Shown here: positions 1 to 10,403 of the stretch, in pieces
Numbering within the stretch: the first letter of the stretch is position 1
Layout: every line of letters starts with the position of its first letter
Source of the DNA: Liopterus haemorrhoidalis
Lineage: Eukaryota > Arthropoda > Insecta > Coleoptera > Dytiscidae
Assembly: GCA_963971575.1 (NCBI GenBank)
Contig: OZ020618.1
Span: 33,706,731 to 33,770,730, forward strand
Direction: 5' to 3'
Length of the DNA: 64,000 bases
The notes under the pieces: generated by a model
The model's input: the letters and a program-made list of their open reading frames with translations, nothing else
Told to the model about the DNA's origin: nothing
Databases searched by the model: none
Made by a program: the position numbers and the translations under genes

Positions 1-118
1 ACTTGATGTACAAATATTTAATGAATCTTCTCAACAAACACCTTAGAAAAAAAAAAAACAATGCTATCAAAATTATAACACTGCCTCTCAAAAACTTGGG
101 CATTAAACAGAAAAGGTA
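1..118. other. AT-rich leader without recognisable feature
   Basis: AT-rich sequence with a short poly-A run near position 50. No ORF or repeat relationship was seen before the first MITE. Confidence 0.5.
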
Positions 119-120
119 CA

Positions 121-298
121 GTCTATTCCAAACGATTAGGCGGAACTAACCGGAATTTTCATTTTTGTAAGTTGTCATTAGCTATTTTTTTATAAATTGA
201 TGTTGGCTTTTCCTGAACAAAATGATGAAAAGCTTCAATCAATCGGTAAAAGTAACTAGAATTGAAAATCTAGTCCCGCCTAAACCAAAGAAACAGAC
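121..298 (+). mobile_element. MITE family A, copy 1
   Basis: About 178 bp, imperfectly palindromic. It starts GTCTATTCCAAACG and ends with the complement of GTCTGTTTCTTTGG; the inner arms GCGGAACTA and TAGTCCCGCC face each other. At least six further relatives lie in the window (2504, 2790, 33503, 34061, 47669, 54696). Several are flanked by TA, so a Tc1/mariner-type target is inferred. Non-coding. Confidence 0.75.
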
Positions 299-536
299 TT
301 TAGGATACCTTTAATATATTAATATTAAAGGTAGGCAAACCGCACATGTATATTAGCATCGTATGCGGATGCAATCCCTAGCAATTTAATGTAGACATGG
401 CCATACTACGGCCCGCGTAGCCATGATTTTCTTTCTTTTGTCGCTTGGTTTTTCGGAATTTATGTTGGAAGATAGAAAGGTTATATAAAATATCAAATTG
501 TTAAATATAACAGAATATTATTAAAATTATACAATG
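299..536. other. Unassigned spacer
   Basis: No coding or repeat assignment. It contains a short AT palindrome at about 310-332. Confidence 0.4.
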
Positions 537-538
537 TA

Positions 539-2466
539 TAGTCTATTTCACGATAAGTTGAAGTGACTATCTATTTATGGTCCTAAACACAGTGGGTTTA
601 CCACCCACTGTGTTTACAAATAACTCTAATCCCTTGTTTGTACCCATAAACTAGCCAGAGATGTATCAGGTATAAATTACATTACACCATGTAATGACAC
701 AATTGTAACAAGAAATAAACATAAGATATCATCAAAATAAACTTTATTTTTATTATAAATACAATTAATTTACTTATACTTAAATTTATACTTATAATTA
801 AATTTAAAACATTATAATTAGTATTTAAAACATTACAATAAAATAAATTTTAAATTAAAAAATCTTACTCCAAATTTTAAGTCCAAATCATTCTCTGAAT
901 CAGTCTCTAAATTAATGATTATAGTACGTTCTATTTGAATATAACTGTCCTCAGTTTTAATAACATGATTTACACAATTTTTCCAACTATCTACAGGGAT
1001 ATTTTCCACTTCTTTTTTTATAGGTTCTATCACAGTGCCGTTTAAAGTGGGAGAAATATTATTCCGTTTTATTCTCGCCTTTAACTGACTCCACATTTGT
1101 TCAATAGGATTGAATATACAATAATACGGAGGTAATCGTAAAACTGTGTGTCCTTTGCATTGAGCAATATTATCGCAAACATATTCTTTAGAAAAACTAG
1201 AACTTTTTAATAATTTAATTAAACAATTTTTTTTATAACTTTCTTCGAAGTAAATATCATTTTTATATAAAAAGTCTTGGATTTCCTTCTTACTGTTTGC
1301 ACTATTCGGTACTTTATTTAGTTGCCGACTATGGTAACTTGCATTGTCCATAACAATAACACTGTTAGCCGGTATATTCGGGAGTAATTTATTTTCGAAC
1401 CAGTTTTCGAACATTTCCGCCGTGGTATCGTCATGGTAGTCGAGTCTAGAATCTTTGATATTTTTCGTAGAAAGCAAGAGTGCATTCGGTATCCATCCAG
1501 TTTCAGAACCTGCATGAAGTATCGTAATACGTTTACCTTTATTAGACGGTGCTCTTGTTTGACATTTATTTGACGTATCCACCCAACCTTTTGAGTTTGT
1601 TTCATGTGTGTCGTACCAAGTTTCATCTAAATAAATTATTGACCTTATCTTCTCTGTATTTTTTAATGTTTTTTAAATAATTTTGTCTCAAAAGTTTTAA
1701 TCGCTCTGACTCCATAAGGAACTGCTTCTTATTTAAAGTTTTAAATTGAAACCCTATACTTTTAAGGGCACGCCATAAGGTCATCTTTGAACAATTAATT
1801 TCACACTGGTCTTGGATTAATCTTTTGAGCAATATGTCCAATGTTGGCACATTTTGTTCGGTGTACATTTGGTAAATTTTTTGCCGTATTACATCTTTCT
1901 GGAAACCATCCAAACATTTTGATATGCCTGAATCCTTTCGTTTTCTTCTCCTATCAATGGATTTATTTACAATATTCCATACTGTTGTCATCGCTACTTT
2001 CGTTGCCTTGCTTGTCTCTTCTAATGCCGCTTGTTTGTTTTTGCGGTTCCTTAAATATAAATACACATTGGCCACAATTTCTTTAGCTTCTACAGGTAAA
2101 TATATACAAGTTTTTTCCCGATTTTTTTTTTTTTTTTTTTTTATTGTATCTTGCACTATATCATCATCTTCTATCATGGTCACATAGTCATCTGCTTCAT
2201 TTGCTTGCACAGAAGTTAATTGTTCGTTCCAAGGACGCGACATTTTTCTAACACGTACTGAACTATTTAACACAAATCACAAGTTATCTGATAGAAAATT
2301 CAAAGCGAAGTGAAAAGATATTTAAAACATCTGCAATTTATACGTGATACATCACTGACTAGTTTATGGGTGCAAACAAGGGATTAGTGTTATTTGTAAT
2401 TACCACCCACTGTATTTAGGACCATAAGTAGATCATAGTCACTTCATCTTATCGTGAAATAGACTA
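539..2466 (-). mobile_element. Tc1/mariner-superfamily transposon, DD~82E (Sailor-like) type
   Basis: A complete-looking element of about 1.93 kb. The terminal inverted repeats are long, about 130 bp each (541-678 and about 2334-2464), and start GTCTATTTCACGATAAG on both ends; they differ at scattered positions and by small indels. TA dinucleotides flank both termini, the expected target duplication. The single gene lies between them on the minus strand. TIR divergence and one frameshift indicate an element that is fairly young but probably not active. Class assignment rests on the transposase spacing described in the gene entry. Confidence 0.88.
833..2243 (-). pseudogene. Tc1/mariner-type transposase (DD81E spacing), one frameshift
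   Basis: A cut-and-paste DDE transposase, nearly complete. The chosen start is the Met of MSRPWNEQ at 2243, just inside the right TIR. The N-terminal half has a lysine-rich stretch (encoded by the poly-T run near 2130) and a helix-turn-helix-like region. One base is missing near 1640-1655, splitting the frame just before the first catalytic Asp (motif YLDETW). The second Asp lies in VIVMDNASYHSR and the Glu in NPIEQMW. Counting by eye, 81 residues separate D2 and E, because an extra helical insert (about 40 residues, NDIYFEESYKK region) sits between them. Classical Tc1 has DD34E; the long spacing matches the DD82E (Sailor) branch as I know it. Apart from the frameshift no internal stop was seen. 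Confidence 0.85.
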
Positions 2467-2503
2467 TACTATGTGTATAAAATTATCTATGTGTCTTATT
2501 ATA

Positions 2504-2681
2504 GGCTATTCCAAACGTTTAGGCGGAACTAACTGGAATTTTCATTTTTGTAATTTGTCATGAGCTCTTCTTTCAAGGTTTGAAGTAGGCTTTCTCTAAA
2601 CAAAATTATCAAAAGCCTCATTTAATCTGTAAGACCAACTAGAATTGAAAATCTAGTTCTGCCTGAACCAAAGAAACAGAC
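2504..2681 (+). mobile_element. MITE family A, copy 2
   Basis: Starts GGCTATTCCAAACG and ends AAACAGAC, with the same internal arms as copy 1 (GCGGAACTAACTGG near the left, GAAAATCTAGTTCTGCC near the right). It lies 37 bp beyond the end of the DD81E transposon. Confidence 0.75.
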
Positions 2682-2789
2682 TTTACATTACAAATTAAAA
2701 TAACAATAATAGATACAATATTTGCAAACACACAAAACCCGAAATTTTAGCAAATGACGCCCATGAAATAACTAGTTTTAGATTTCGCC

Positions 2790-2962
2790 GGTAGAGCATG
2801 GTAAGCGGAACTAGATTTTGAATTCTTGTAATTTTTACATATTAAGTGAGCTTTTAATCATTTTGTTTTAGCAAAACCCTGTTCAATAGTAAAAAAAACA
2901 GCTCGTGACAACTTACAAAAATAAAAATTCCATTTGGTTCCGCTTATAAGTTTGGAATAGCG
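2790..2962 (-). mobile_element. MITE family A, copy 3 (diverged)
   Basis: Inverse orientation relative to copies 1 and 2: AAGCGGAACTAGATTTTGAA on the left and the complement of CTATTCCAAACTTATAAGCG on the right, around a degenerate palindromic centre. Confidence 0.65.
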
Positions 2963-2965
2963 TTA

Positions 2966-4010
2966 AAGCAACTAAGGCATACGTATCGAGGAATTTTATC
3001 GAGAATAGAAAATAAGGTAGACTTAGGTATGTCTGTTCTTATTTCCTCTTACTTTGTTAGATTTTGACTTATTTTTACAATTACGCTCCTGTGTGTGACA
3101 TCTAAAAACATCACTTGATTTATCTCTGTATACTTTCATCCTTAATGGCCCTACCTTAAAAATTCATTCAAAATGTACTTAACACCAATATAATTTAGCC
3201 CAATAACCCCATATTTGTACCCGGAACTTAATATACATACATACATACATGCATACGTACTTATCCAAAGAAAATAGCAATATAAGGCATGTTAGAGATA
3301 ATCGATCAAAACAGAAACAAAAACTGTTTAAACTCCATTCACAATAAATATGAGAAAGAAATCACGCTTGGTTAATTTAAGTACCAATGTCATGATTTGA
3401 TTTAACCAACATCAATCCATAACCGAGTTAGTACATTTATTTATTTAATGGTGGTAAGCTTTTTACGCGTTGCCAGGTTGAGATTGTATTGTTCAGTCGT
3501 TTTTAGTCAGGTTTGACATTTACGTGTCACGTTACATTTTGTGAGGTTAAATTTTATTTTTCATTAAATAAAATATTATTGTAATAAAAATGCCGAAAGC
3601 TCTTAGTAGCCGTGCTCAAAGGATGGTTTTGTTACGAACTTTTATCTTATTTTGTATATTGTGTTTGTATATTTTAAAAGGTTTTATAATTTGTAATGTG
3701 ATTGACCAAAAACAATATTACATTTTGTATCTTGGTCGGTAAATAAATATTATATTATATTAATAAAATATGTTCTATTTACATTTGTTACGTTCATTCT
3801 TTTTTGTAATTTTAACCTACAGGTCTGTAACGTACAGTCATAACCGTAAAATTTACACTTGCAGCTAGCGGTAATAAATTGTTCGACTGGCAATAATAAT
3901 TGAATATTCATTATTCCAAGTAAAATTGTATCGAACATCTGAAATTAAAATATTCAAAAATTTCTCTTCGAATAATAAAAAATTTGACTCTTTATCATTC
4001 CAATAATTTT
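2966..4010. other. Unassigned region with ATAC microsatellite and short ORF
   Basis: Holds an (ATAC)n tract at about 3235-3262 and an isolated 50-codon plus-strand ORF at 3591-3743 (starting MPKALSSRAQRM, then a hydrophobic stretch). I recognise no homolog; it could be chance or a first exon. Confidence 0.35.
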
Positions 4011-4015
4011 AGGTG

Positions 4016-4124
4016 AGTTCGGGAAGCAAGCTCGGATCGTTCGAGAAATGGTCTAAACGCGTTTATTCGAGCGGTCTGCAGTTAAACAGAGTGACTCGGA
4101 ACACTCCGAGTTTGCTTCCCGAAC
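4016..4124. repeat. Long hairpin (fold-back) of about 105 bp
   Basis: GAGTTCGGGAAGCAAGCTCG on the left is matched by the inverted CTCCGAGTTTGCTTCCCGAA on the right. The centre between them is GC-richer than its surroundings. No coding role is visible. Confidence 0.7.
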
Positions 4125-4297
4125 AAACTCGGTCAATGTGACACCAGGCGAAAAATTAAAGTAAATTGTATAAAAAGTATGAAAAGAACACGACACATTT
4201 CTAAAAACAATTATTTCTGATGATTCTTATACACTGAAATTTTCATTTTTTTATTTAGTACTACATTACGCACTTAATATAATTTAAACCATAAATT

Positions 4298-5066
4298 CAG
4301 TGGTGGCTCCTGAGTACGCGCTGCGGAGCTGCAGCTCTTACTTGTAAATAATAAGAAAAAAAAATCTTTTTTTGAACTCAAAATGCATTTAACATAGTAA
4401 TTGTGGTGTGAAAATGCTTTTTTTTTAAATATATTTTGAACATTGAATGCTATTGTTTCATAAATATTTACAAGATTCCCTCGAATAAGTCTACGTCGCG
4501 CAGCTTATATACTAGCGTCAAGGAAAGTGCAAATGTAGGCTTGTAAAGGGGTACCGGTGCGTAGGCAGTAGTGATAAACTGGTGGAGATTGGAGGTAGAA
4601 TGCTGTTAGCGTCACAACAACAGTGATCACAGTACTATGAAATTATTGAATGCATTTATTTAAGTCGTAACTGAAATCGCTATACCTATATTATCTCTAA
4701 AAATTTGTTGTTTAGGTAGGTATTAATAATTAGTATTTTCTAACTTTTTCTTTTAAATTTATAGAAGTATCCTAGCTTAACAAATACGTTTTTTATTTTA
4801 GATTATAAAACAATAGGTTTAAAAAATGAATACTGTCAAATCATACCATTTAACAGACGAACGTTAGAAGAAAAAATTGATATTAAAAAATTGGGGCGAC
4901 ACACACCAAATTTAAATATTTCGGAAAGTGCAAAAAGCAAAAATTATAATTATAAGAGGCAGTTCAACAGATTCTTATATGATAAAACGTCGTGGTTAAA
5001 CACCTAAATCTATCCTTGTATTATAATTTGCAGCTCTGAGTCCCAAAAAGTCATTAGCCGCCACTG
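4298..5066 (+). mobile_element. hAT-superfamily element with perfect 8-bp target duplication
   Basis: The termini read CAGTGGTGGCTCC and the complement of CAGTGGCGGCTAATG. They are flanked on both sides by the identical octamer CATAAATT (4290-4297 and 5067-5074), diagnostic for hAT. At 769 bp it is an internally deleted, non-autonomous derivative that keeps one exon of the transposase. Confidence 0.9.
4807..5007 (+). pseudogene. hAT transposase N-terminal exon (TTF-type zinc finger relic)
   Basis: An open frame of about 65 codons after a plausible splice acceptor (TTTTATTTTAG ending near 4801). It encodes PFNRRTLEEK, then LGRHTPNLNI, then FNRFLYDKTSWLNT and a stop. This order (short basic motif, LGxPxPxL, then R-F-x-WLxY-like segment) is that of the TTF-type zinc finger at the start of ZMYM-like hAT transposases. 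The expected Cys after SWL is replaced by the stop. It lies wholly inside the 769-bp hAT element, so it is a leftover of its parent's gene. Confidence 0.65.
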
Positions 5067-5074
5067 CATAAATT

Positions 5075-5674
5075 TCGCGACAAATTGGTTGGAAAGAACT
5101 GCTGTGCATCATAATTTACATTAATTCCTTTCCTCCATAGGAAATATAGGTTTTCAATATCTTTTTAGAAGTAGTTCGATATAACCTAACTTTTTGACAA
5201 TTTGCGAATTGGCAACAAGGGAAGTTTTTCAACTGTGACGTCATCTCATAGTTATGGTAAATGGACTCTATTAGTGTCATTTTTGACAATTTAGCAAATT
5301 TAAAGAATATGTGTTTAATCATTTAATAGAAGAATTAGAACCTGTATTGATGAAGGCCGTGGTCAAATATCCCATCTTGTTTAGTTTATTATTTTATTTA
5401 TTTGAGGTTGTTTATTTAAGTGTTTTTGTCCATTTTTACTTGCCATTTTATTAAAATATAAATAAATAAACAAGATTTTTAAGAAAAACTAACCGTTTAA
5501 AGAAAAATTGATATATGTTCTATAGTTCTGTATTGCCAAAGGTTATGTGAGTAGTTCTAACATACAAATTTATTCGAAGACATAAGTGTTTTTTTTTTTT
5601 CTCGGCCTACTCTGACTTTTTTTTTTAATCACTTGTTAGTTGCCATAATGCCGTAAAAACTAATATTACTTCAA
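5075..5674. other. Unassigned spacer
   Basis: No convincing coding sequence. ATTTATTT-type simple sequence lies near 5390-5470 and a poly-T tract near 5590. Confidence 0.4.
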
Positions 5675-6362
5675 TCTTTATATATAAAAATCAATTTCTG
5701 TTTGTTTGTCCTTTATGCAAAGCCAAACGGATGGACCGATTTTCACCAAATTTAGTACAGGGAAGTAAAATAATCTGAGGAAGGTTTTAGTGAGGTTTCA
5801 ACTTCGTCCGTGTCCCCCTAGGAGGCGTTACGGGGGGAAACCATCATTTTTCACTCTCCGTGCAGTTTAAATTGATTACGTAGGCTAAACCTTAAGAGAT
5901 ATATCGATATAATGTAGACTAAAAATGTAGATCTTAACTAGATCTAAAAAAAAAAACTTAGCGAGAGCATGTACCTATCATGCACCAATACGTGTACTTT
6001 TCTGTTTTTAAACGTAATAGTTTTTGTATAATGTTTGTGGGTGCATAACATTTGAGTTTTATAAGGATGTATCAATTATTTTAGAATGATAAATTAGACC
6101 ATTTCACTTAGAATCATAATATATCTAACACTATACATCAAAGATTAATAATAACGTAAACAGAAGCCCGAAATACAAATATGTTGAGAGTTGTGGATTT
6201 TGTCAAAAAGTGGCAGTGCTAAGTAGTTATTAATTCTCCACTGCCTAACGGTGGTTAAAATTACTATACCTACCGTTTTATATATTTAACATTATAGTCG
6301 TTATGTTCCACTTTTTTGGAATTAATGTAGTGAAATACCGTAGCGAAGCACGGGTACACCCA
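5675..6362 (+). mobile_element. Helitron-like non-autonomous repeat
   Basis: Starts A|TCTTTATATATAAAAATC, followed by TTTCTGTTTGTTTGTCC and a CCGATTTTCACCAAATTT segment. It ends with a short hairpin (CCGT-AGCGAAGC-ACGG) and GGGTAC. TC at the 5' end next to a host A, and a GC-rich hairpin close to the 3' end, are Helitron traits. The usual CTRR terminus is not intact here. Non-coding. Confidence 0.5.
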
Positions 6363-6596
6363 CCAATTTATAAACGCCCCGGTACCCTCACCGAGCAGTA
6401 GTGTTGATCATGTATTGCTAGTAAACTGTGCATGGATATTCTTCATTTCATGGAAGTGAAGGGCCAGGTCTATCATAAATTATATATCAATAGCCAGTGA
6501 TGTCATTGGCATGGTATATTGAGAAATGTTGCTGTTACAACTTTACATGACAGATATAGCTAACTGTAACCGGATTTTACAGAAACTAAAGGAGTT

Positions 6597-6682
6597 TGTG
6601 TAAGCTTACTTCGAGCCTTTCGTCTTCTGCTGTCCTAGATTTTTACTAACTAAATCTAATCTAATTACCTAGTTTTTAGGTA
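6597..6682 (+). repeat. Direct repeat unit (left copy), split from its remainder by a LINE
   Basis: The block from TTACTTCGAGCCTTTCG through AACTAAATCTAA to CTAGTTTTTAGGTA recurs at 8120-8215 in the same orientation. The left copy is interrupted by the LINE at 6683-7930 and resumes at 7931. The pair may be the terminal repeats of a small TRIM-like element or a plain duplication. Confidence 0.65.
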
Positions 6683-7930
6683 TCATCATCATCAAGCCTT
6701 GTCCATCATCGGGTGATTTTGGACTGCCTCTAAAAAGAGCATAACTCGTCTATCTGCCATAGGCTTCAAGTCGATGATGTTATTATAGATTCTTTTGTCT
6801 TGGTTTCGAGAGCTCTGTGCATTTATTTCTATCAGGGTTGAGCGACGCCAGGTGATCTTGGGTCGCCCTCTACGCCTACTGCCCTGAGGGTTATATGCTA
6901 GTGCATAGCGATACACTTCGCTGGGAGCCCTTCAAAGAGTGTGCCCTAACCAACCATACTTTCTTCTTTTTATTTGCAAATTAATGTCCATACCAGTTCT
7001 TTCCCCCAATTCTACGTTTGATATTCTACGCGGCCAATAAATGCGAAGAATTCGTCGAAGACATCGATTTACAAATACTCGCACTCTTCTCTTGATAGCT
7101 TCTGTAACGAACCAAGTCTCGCAGCCGTACAGAAGAACTGACGTCACGCATGCCCTGAATATGGTAGTTTTCGTGGAAGTACTGTAAATCACAGAATTCC
7201 ATACCCGGCTAAGAGATGGAGGCGCCTCTAGCTTTGCGTATTCTGCTTTCCACATCTATATCCGCGCCACCGTCCACAGACACAACACTCCCCAAATACT
7301 GGAAATCATCCAAACGCTCGATTTTATGGTTACCGAGCAGTAAATGTCTATCGGTTTCTGCATTTATCCGCATTTCTTTCGTCTTGGAGCTATTAATTTT
7401 TAATCCAACTTTTGCAGATTCAATCCTGAGGTCATCAAGTTTTCGCTGCATGTCTCCATGCTTATGCGACAACTCACGTTTATCGTCTGCAAAATCCAGT
7501 GACTCCAGTCTGACTGTTGGTGTTAGCGGATTCCAAATGATTCCTCTGGGTTTGTGGCTGTTGATCGTCTAGCCACGACGTCTAAAACTATCAGAAAAAG
7601 AAGCGGTGACATCACACAACTTTGTCTAACACCTGTAATGGTTGGAAAGGGTTCTGACAAGCTACCATTGTGTAGAACTCTACACGTGAAGCCGTTGTAG
7701 CTATTTCTAATCAGAGATATTATTTTATCAGGCACTCCAATATTTTGCATTTCAACCCAAATGCATTCTCTATCGACAGAGTCGAATGCTTTTTCTTAGT
7801 CGACGAAAAGGAGATACAAAAGGGAACGGAACTCAACTGCCTGTTCGATGATAATCCTGAGGGTATTAATTTGATCTATACAAGACCTGCCTGTTACCGG
7901 CCTGTTCAGGTCGCAATTTCTTGTCGATAG
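6683..7930 (-). mobile_element. 5'-truncated LINE with 14-bp target-site duplication
   Basis: The insertion is bounded by CTAGTTTTTAGGTA at 6669-6682 and again at 7931-7944. On the minus strand it begins inside the reverse transcriptase and ends with a short TGATGATGATGA tail, as RTE-type LINEs do. The 1,248-bp insert is a dead-on-arrival 5'-truncated copy. Confidence 0.9.
6692..7915 (-). pseudogene. LINE reverse transcriptase, RTE-like, degraded
   Basis: Read 5'-3' on the minus strand, pieces in different frames give the reverse transcriptase in order: KKLRPEQAG near 7910; EKAFDSVDRECIWVEM near 7780; GVRQSCVMSPLLFLI near 7620; the catalytic box LDFADD near 7490; INSSKTKEMRINA near 7400; YLGSVVSVDGGADID near 7290. 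The C-terminal region follows: SVLLYGCETW near 7120, CLRRILRIYWPRRISN near 7040, RRGRPKITWRR near 6860. The catalytic D-D pair is kept. At least three frame changes, an in-frame stop just before EKAFD and a small deletion after FADD break it. The C-terminal LRRILRI-WP and RGRP-TWRR motifs and the TGATGA tail suggest an RTE-related clade; the exact clade is uncertain. Confidence 0.85.
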
Positions 7931-8215
7931 CTAGTTTTTAGGTATACAGTACTTTATTTTCCCCCAAATAAACCCATTAAAAATAGTGTAATAAACTCCA
8001 GTTAATATGATTAATTTAAGTTAGAGATTGTAATGAAATTAGTTAATAACTAAAATAAATGTTTGTGAGTTTGTATAAAAAATACTTTTTTTTAATTTTA
8101 TTTACACAAACTCCTTTAGGCTTACTTCGAGCCTTTCGGCTTGTGCCAGATTTTTACTAACTAAATCTAACCTAATTATCTAGTTTTTAGATACACAGTA
8201 CTTTACTTATGCCTG
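7931..8215 (+). repeat. Remainder of the interrupted element and right direct-repeat copy
   Basis: Continues the sequence broken at 6682, then repeats the unit starting ACAAACTCCTTTAGG at about 8105. About 160 bp of AT-rich DNA lies between. Non-coding. Confidence 0.55.
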
Positions 8216-8522
8216 TCATTGTCCGGAAAATGTTAATTGGCCGCCAAAAATGGTAATTGACGTCAATGGCCGGACGATGTCGAGATTGGCCATTCATTTC
8301 GGGAAATGATAGTTTTGGCCAGTCAAAGTCGTCTTTATAGTTATAAATTAATACTAGGTTTGTAAGTTTTGATACATTTAACTAATTTAATATTCTAATT
8401 AATTTATATTTAATTTTTTGTTTCAGGTAAGACGTCGATAATCTGAAATTCCAGCATGTTTCTAGTCTTCATGCCATTGTATCAAGTAAGAAAACAACCT
8501 TCCGACAAAATATTTTCTGCAG
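8216..8522. other. Unassigned spacer with short inverted repeat
   Basis: CATTGTCCGG near 8218 pairs with CCGGACGATG near 8270. The TTGGCC/GGCCAA words are dense here. No ORF was recognised. Confidence 0.4.
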
Positions 8523-9316
8523 TAGGGGAAAGTGTTGTACCTTGAGTATGTTGTACCCTGAAACGTTAAGTAGTACAGCTTGGTGGTACCATCTAGGCAC
8601 TCATATTTGAAAACAGTGACCACTTAGATCCCAGATGTCATGTTAGTTGTATTTACAGTACGATTCTAGGATTCCCCGTGTTTTTATGACGCATAAAGTG
8701 AATTGTGATAACAGAAGTAAAAATTAACTTGTTTGTTGTTTATTTACTCGTGGTGTTAATACCCATTATTGTTCCAAGATATTTGGCAGAGATATAGTGT
8801 GAACATTGGTAAGTTCAATCCATCAGTTTATTTAACTTTCTGTCATTACCTATTTCTGTGGGATAATGTTTTCTTGAACAAAGCCATATAGTTGTACCCT
8901 GAAACATATCGTATGTTGTCCCTGGAAACACCGTTTCACGGTACAATAGGTTGTTTTCGAGTAGGTACACCAAGGTATTATTTGAAAATGTATTTTTTCA
9001 GATTCATTATGCCACGTAGCAAAAGTGGCAAGAAAAGGGGTAGTATTAGCCCTGAAAGAATGTTAACGGCATTACAAACTATATGTCAAACAGATACTGA
9101 AAAAAAAAAAATGGTATAAGGGAAACAAATAAAGTTTTCCATATTTCTCCTGCTACATTAAGTAGGCATTTAAAATTATATAAACAGTCTACACAAATAA
9201 ATTACATATATTCACCAAAATATGATAATAAAAGAATTTTCTCTGCGGAAGAAGAAAAAAGTTTAGTTAATTATATAGTTACTGTAGCCAAAATGAAATA
9301 CGGTCTTACTAAAAAA

Positions 9317-10309
9317 TTGATGTGAAGTGTGAATTTTCACACATTTCAGGGTTTTGCAGGTATCTAGTAAGTGAATGATGATTATTTGGGGTGCCAAAAC
9401 AAATTTTGTGACAAAATATTTTTTTATGAATTTTAATTCGAATGCCTATTACCATTATTTAAGTTTTTAAAGATGTGCAGTATTTTTTTTTTTTATATAT
9501 CAAGGTTCATTAAGATTTTGAAAATTGCGCCTATGGCTTCCATTGGTTGTTTTTAGTCATAGCTCCTCCCCTTTGATTTCGTGTACATTCAAATATATAA
9601 TTAAATTATAATTTCAACAATTTCCACTGGTTATTAAATTTACGCTATTAAAAATTAAATGCAACAATTGCCAAAATATAATTAAAATTTTGAAAAAATA
9701 ATTTAAACAATATAAAAATGCAAAAAATAAATAAAAAATAATATTGTCTCCTCACGTAGGACTCGAACATGAGTCCGATTACGAGTTCTTGGACAGAACG
9801 CAAGTATCTTAGCCACAGCACCAAGAAACACGTTACTGTTTAGCGTATTATATAACTATAAGTTGTCAACATTATTAGCAAAAAAACAGAAAAAATGCTT
9901 TTTTTTCCAAAAACATAATCTGATCAAAAATTCCTGTTGAACTATTCCGGTTCACACCAATGTACATTACTTAGAATTTTTTCAGATTTTTAGTTTAAAC
10001 CATCTGGGCTACAGGGTGTGGGACAAAATTTTTTTTGCACAATATTGGCAAAAATCGCTTCAAAATAATTTATTTTGGAAAAATAAAAATTTGATCGTTA
10101 ATCCACGTACCAAGGGCTTCCATTTGATACCCTACTCAGAATTAAAAAAAAATATTTTTTTTTTCGATGAGCACATATTTGTTTATATTTTTAGGGGGAT
10201 ATGTTTTTTAGATGTTTTGGTATTTTTCCTATGTGCGGGTCAACGAGTTGTATAAGCATGCCAAATTTCAACTCTCTAGGTTTAGCCGTTCGGCTACAAT
10301 TTTTACCGA

Positions 10310-10351
<42 letters not shown>

Positions 10352-10403
10352 GACAAAATGACGGTATAAGGGTTTTTTGGTCATACCTACAAAACCCTAA
10401 AAA
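9317..10403 (+). mobile_element. Repeat family E, copy 1 (long form)
   Basis: A non-autonomous element of about 1.09 kb inside the pogo transposase gene. It starts TTGATGTGAAG, then a hairpin GTGTGAATTTTCACAC, then AGGGTTTTGCAGGTAT. The 3' side has a (CAGA)n tract (10312-10350), CGACAAAATGACGGTATAAG, then ATACCTACAAAACCCT, the inverted partner of the 5' subterminal motif, and ends at AAAAA. Subterminal inverted repeats, an end hairpin, a microsatellite tract and lack of coding capacity resemble Helentron/DINE-type Helitron derivatives. That classification is inference. Confidence 0.75.
9760..9840 (-). other. tRNA-like segment inside repeat E1
   Basis: On the minus strand it reads TGGCTAAGATACTTGCG, then about 35 bp, then ATGTTCGAGTCCTACG. 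These resemble the A and B boxes of a pol III promoter at roughly tRNA spacing. It does not fold cleanly as a functional tRNA by eye. Copies E5 and E6 have tRNA-like segments at the same position. Confidence 0.45.

Noticed and set aside
1841..2187. Plus-strand ORFs opposite the DD81E transposase
   Set aside because: Antisense shadows of the transposase gene; hydrophobic only because of the opposite-strand coding and a poly-T tract.
7216..7572. 118-codon plus-strand ORF
   Set aside because: Antisense of the LINE reverse transcriptase, which has recognisable motifs on the minus strand.
9757..9840. Functional tRNA gene
   Set aside because: The A/B-box-like motifs are present, but no complete cloverleaf with matched acceptor stem could be drawn. 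It lies inside a repeat.
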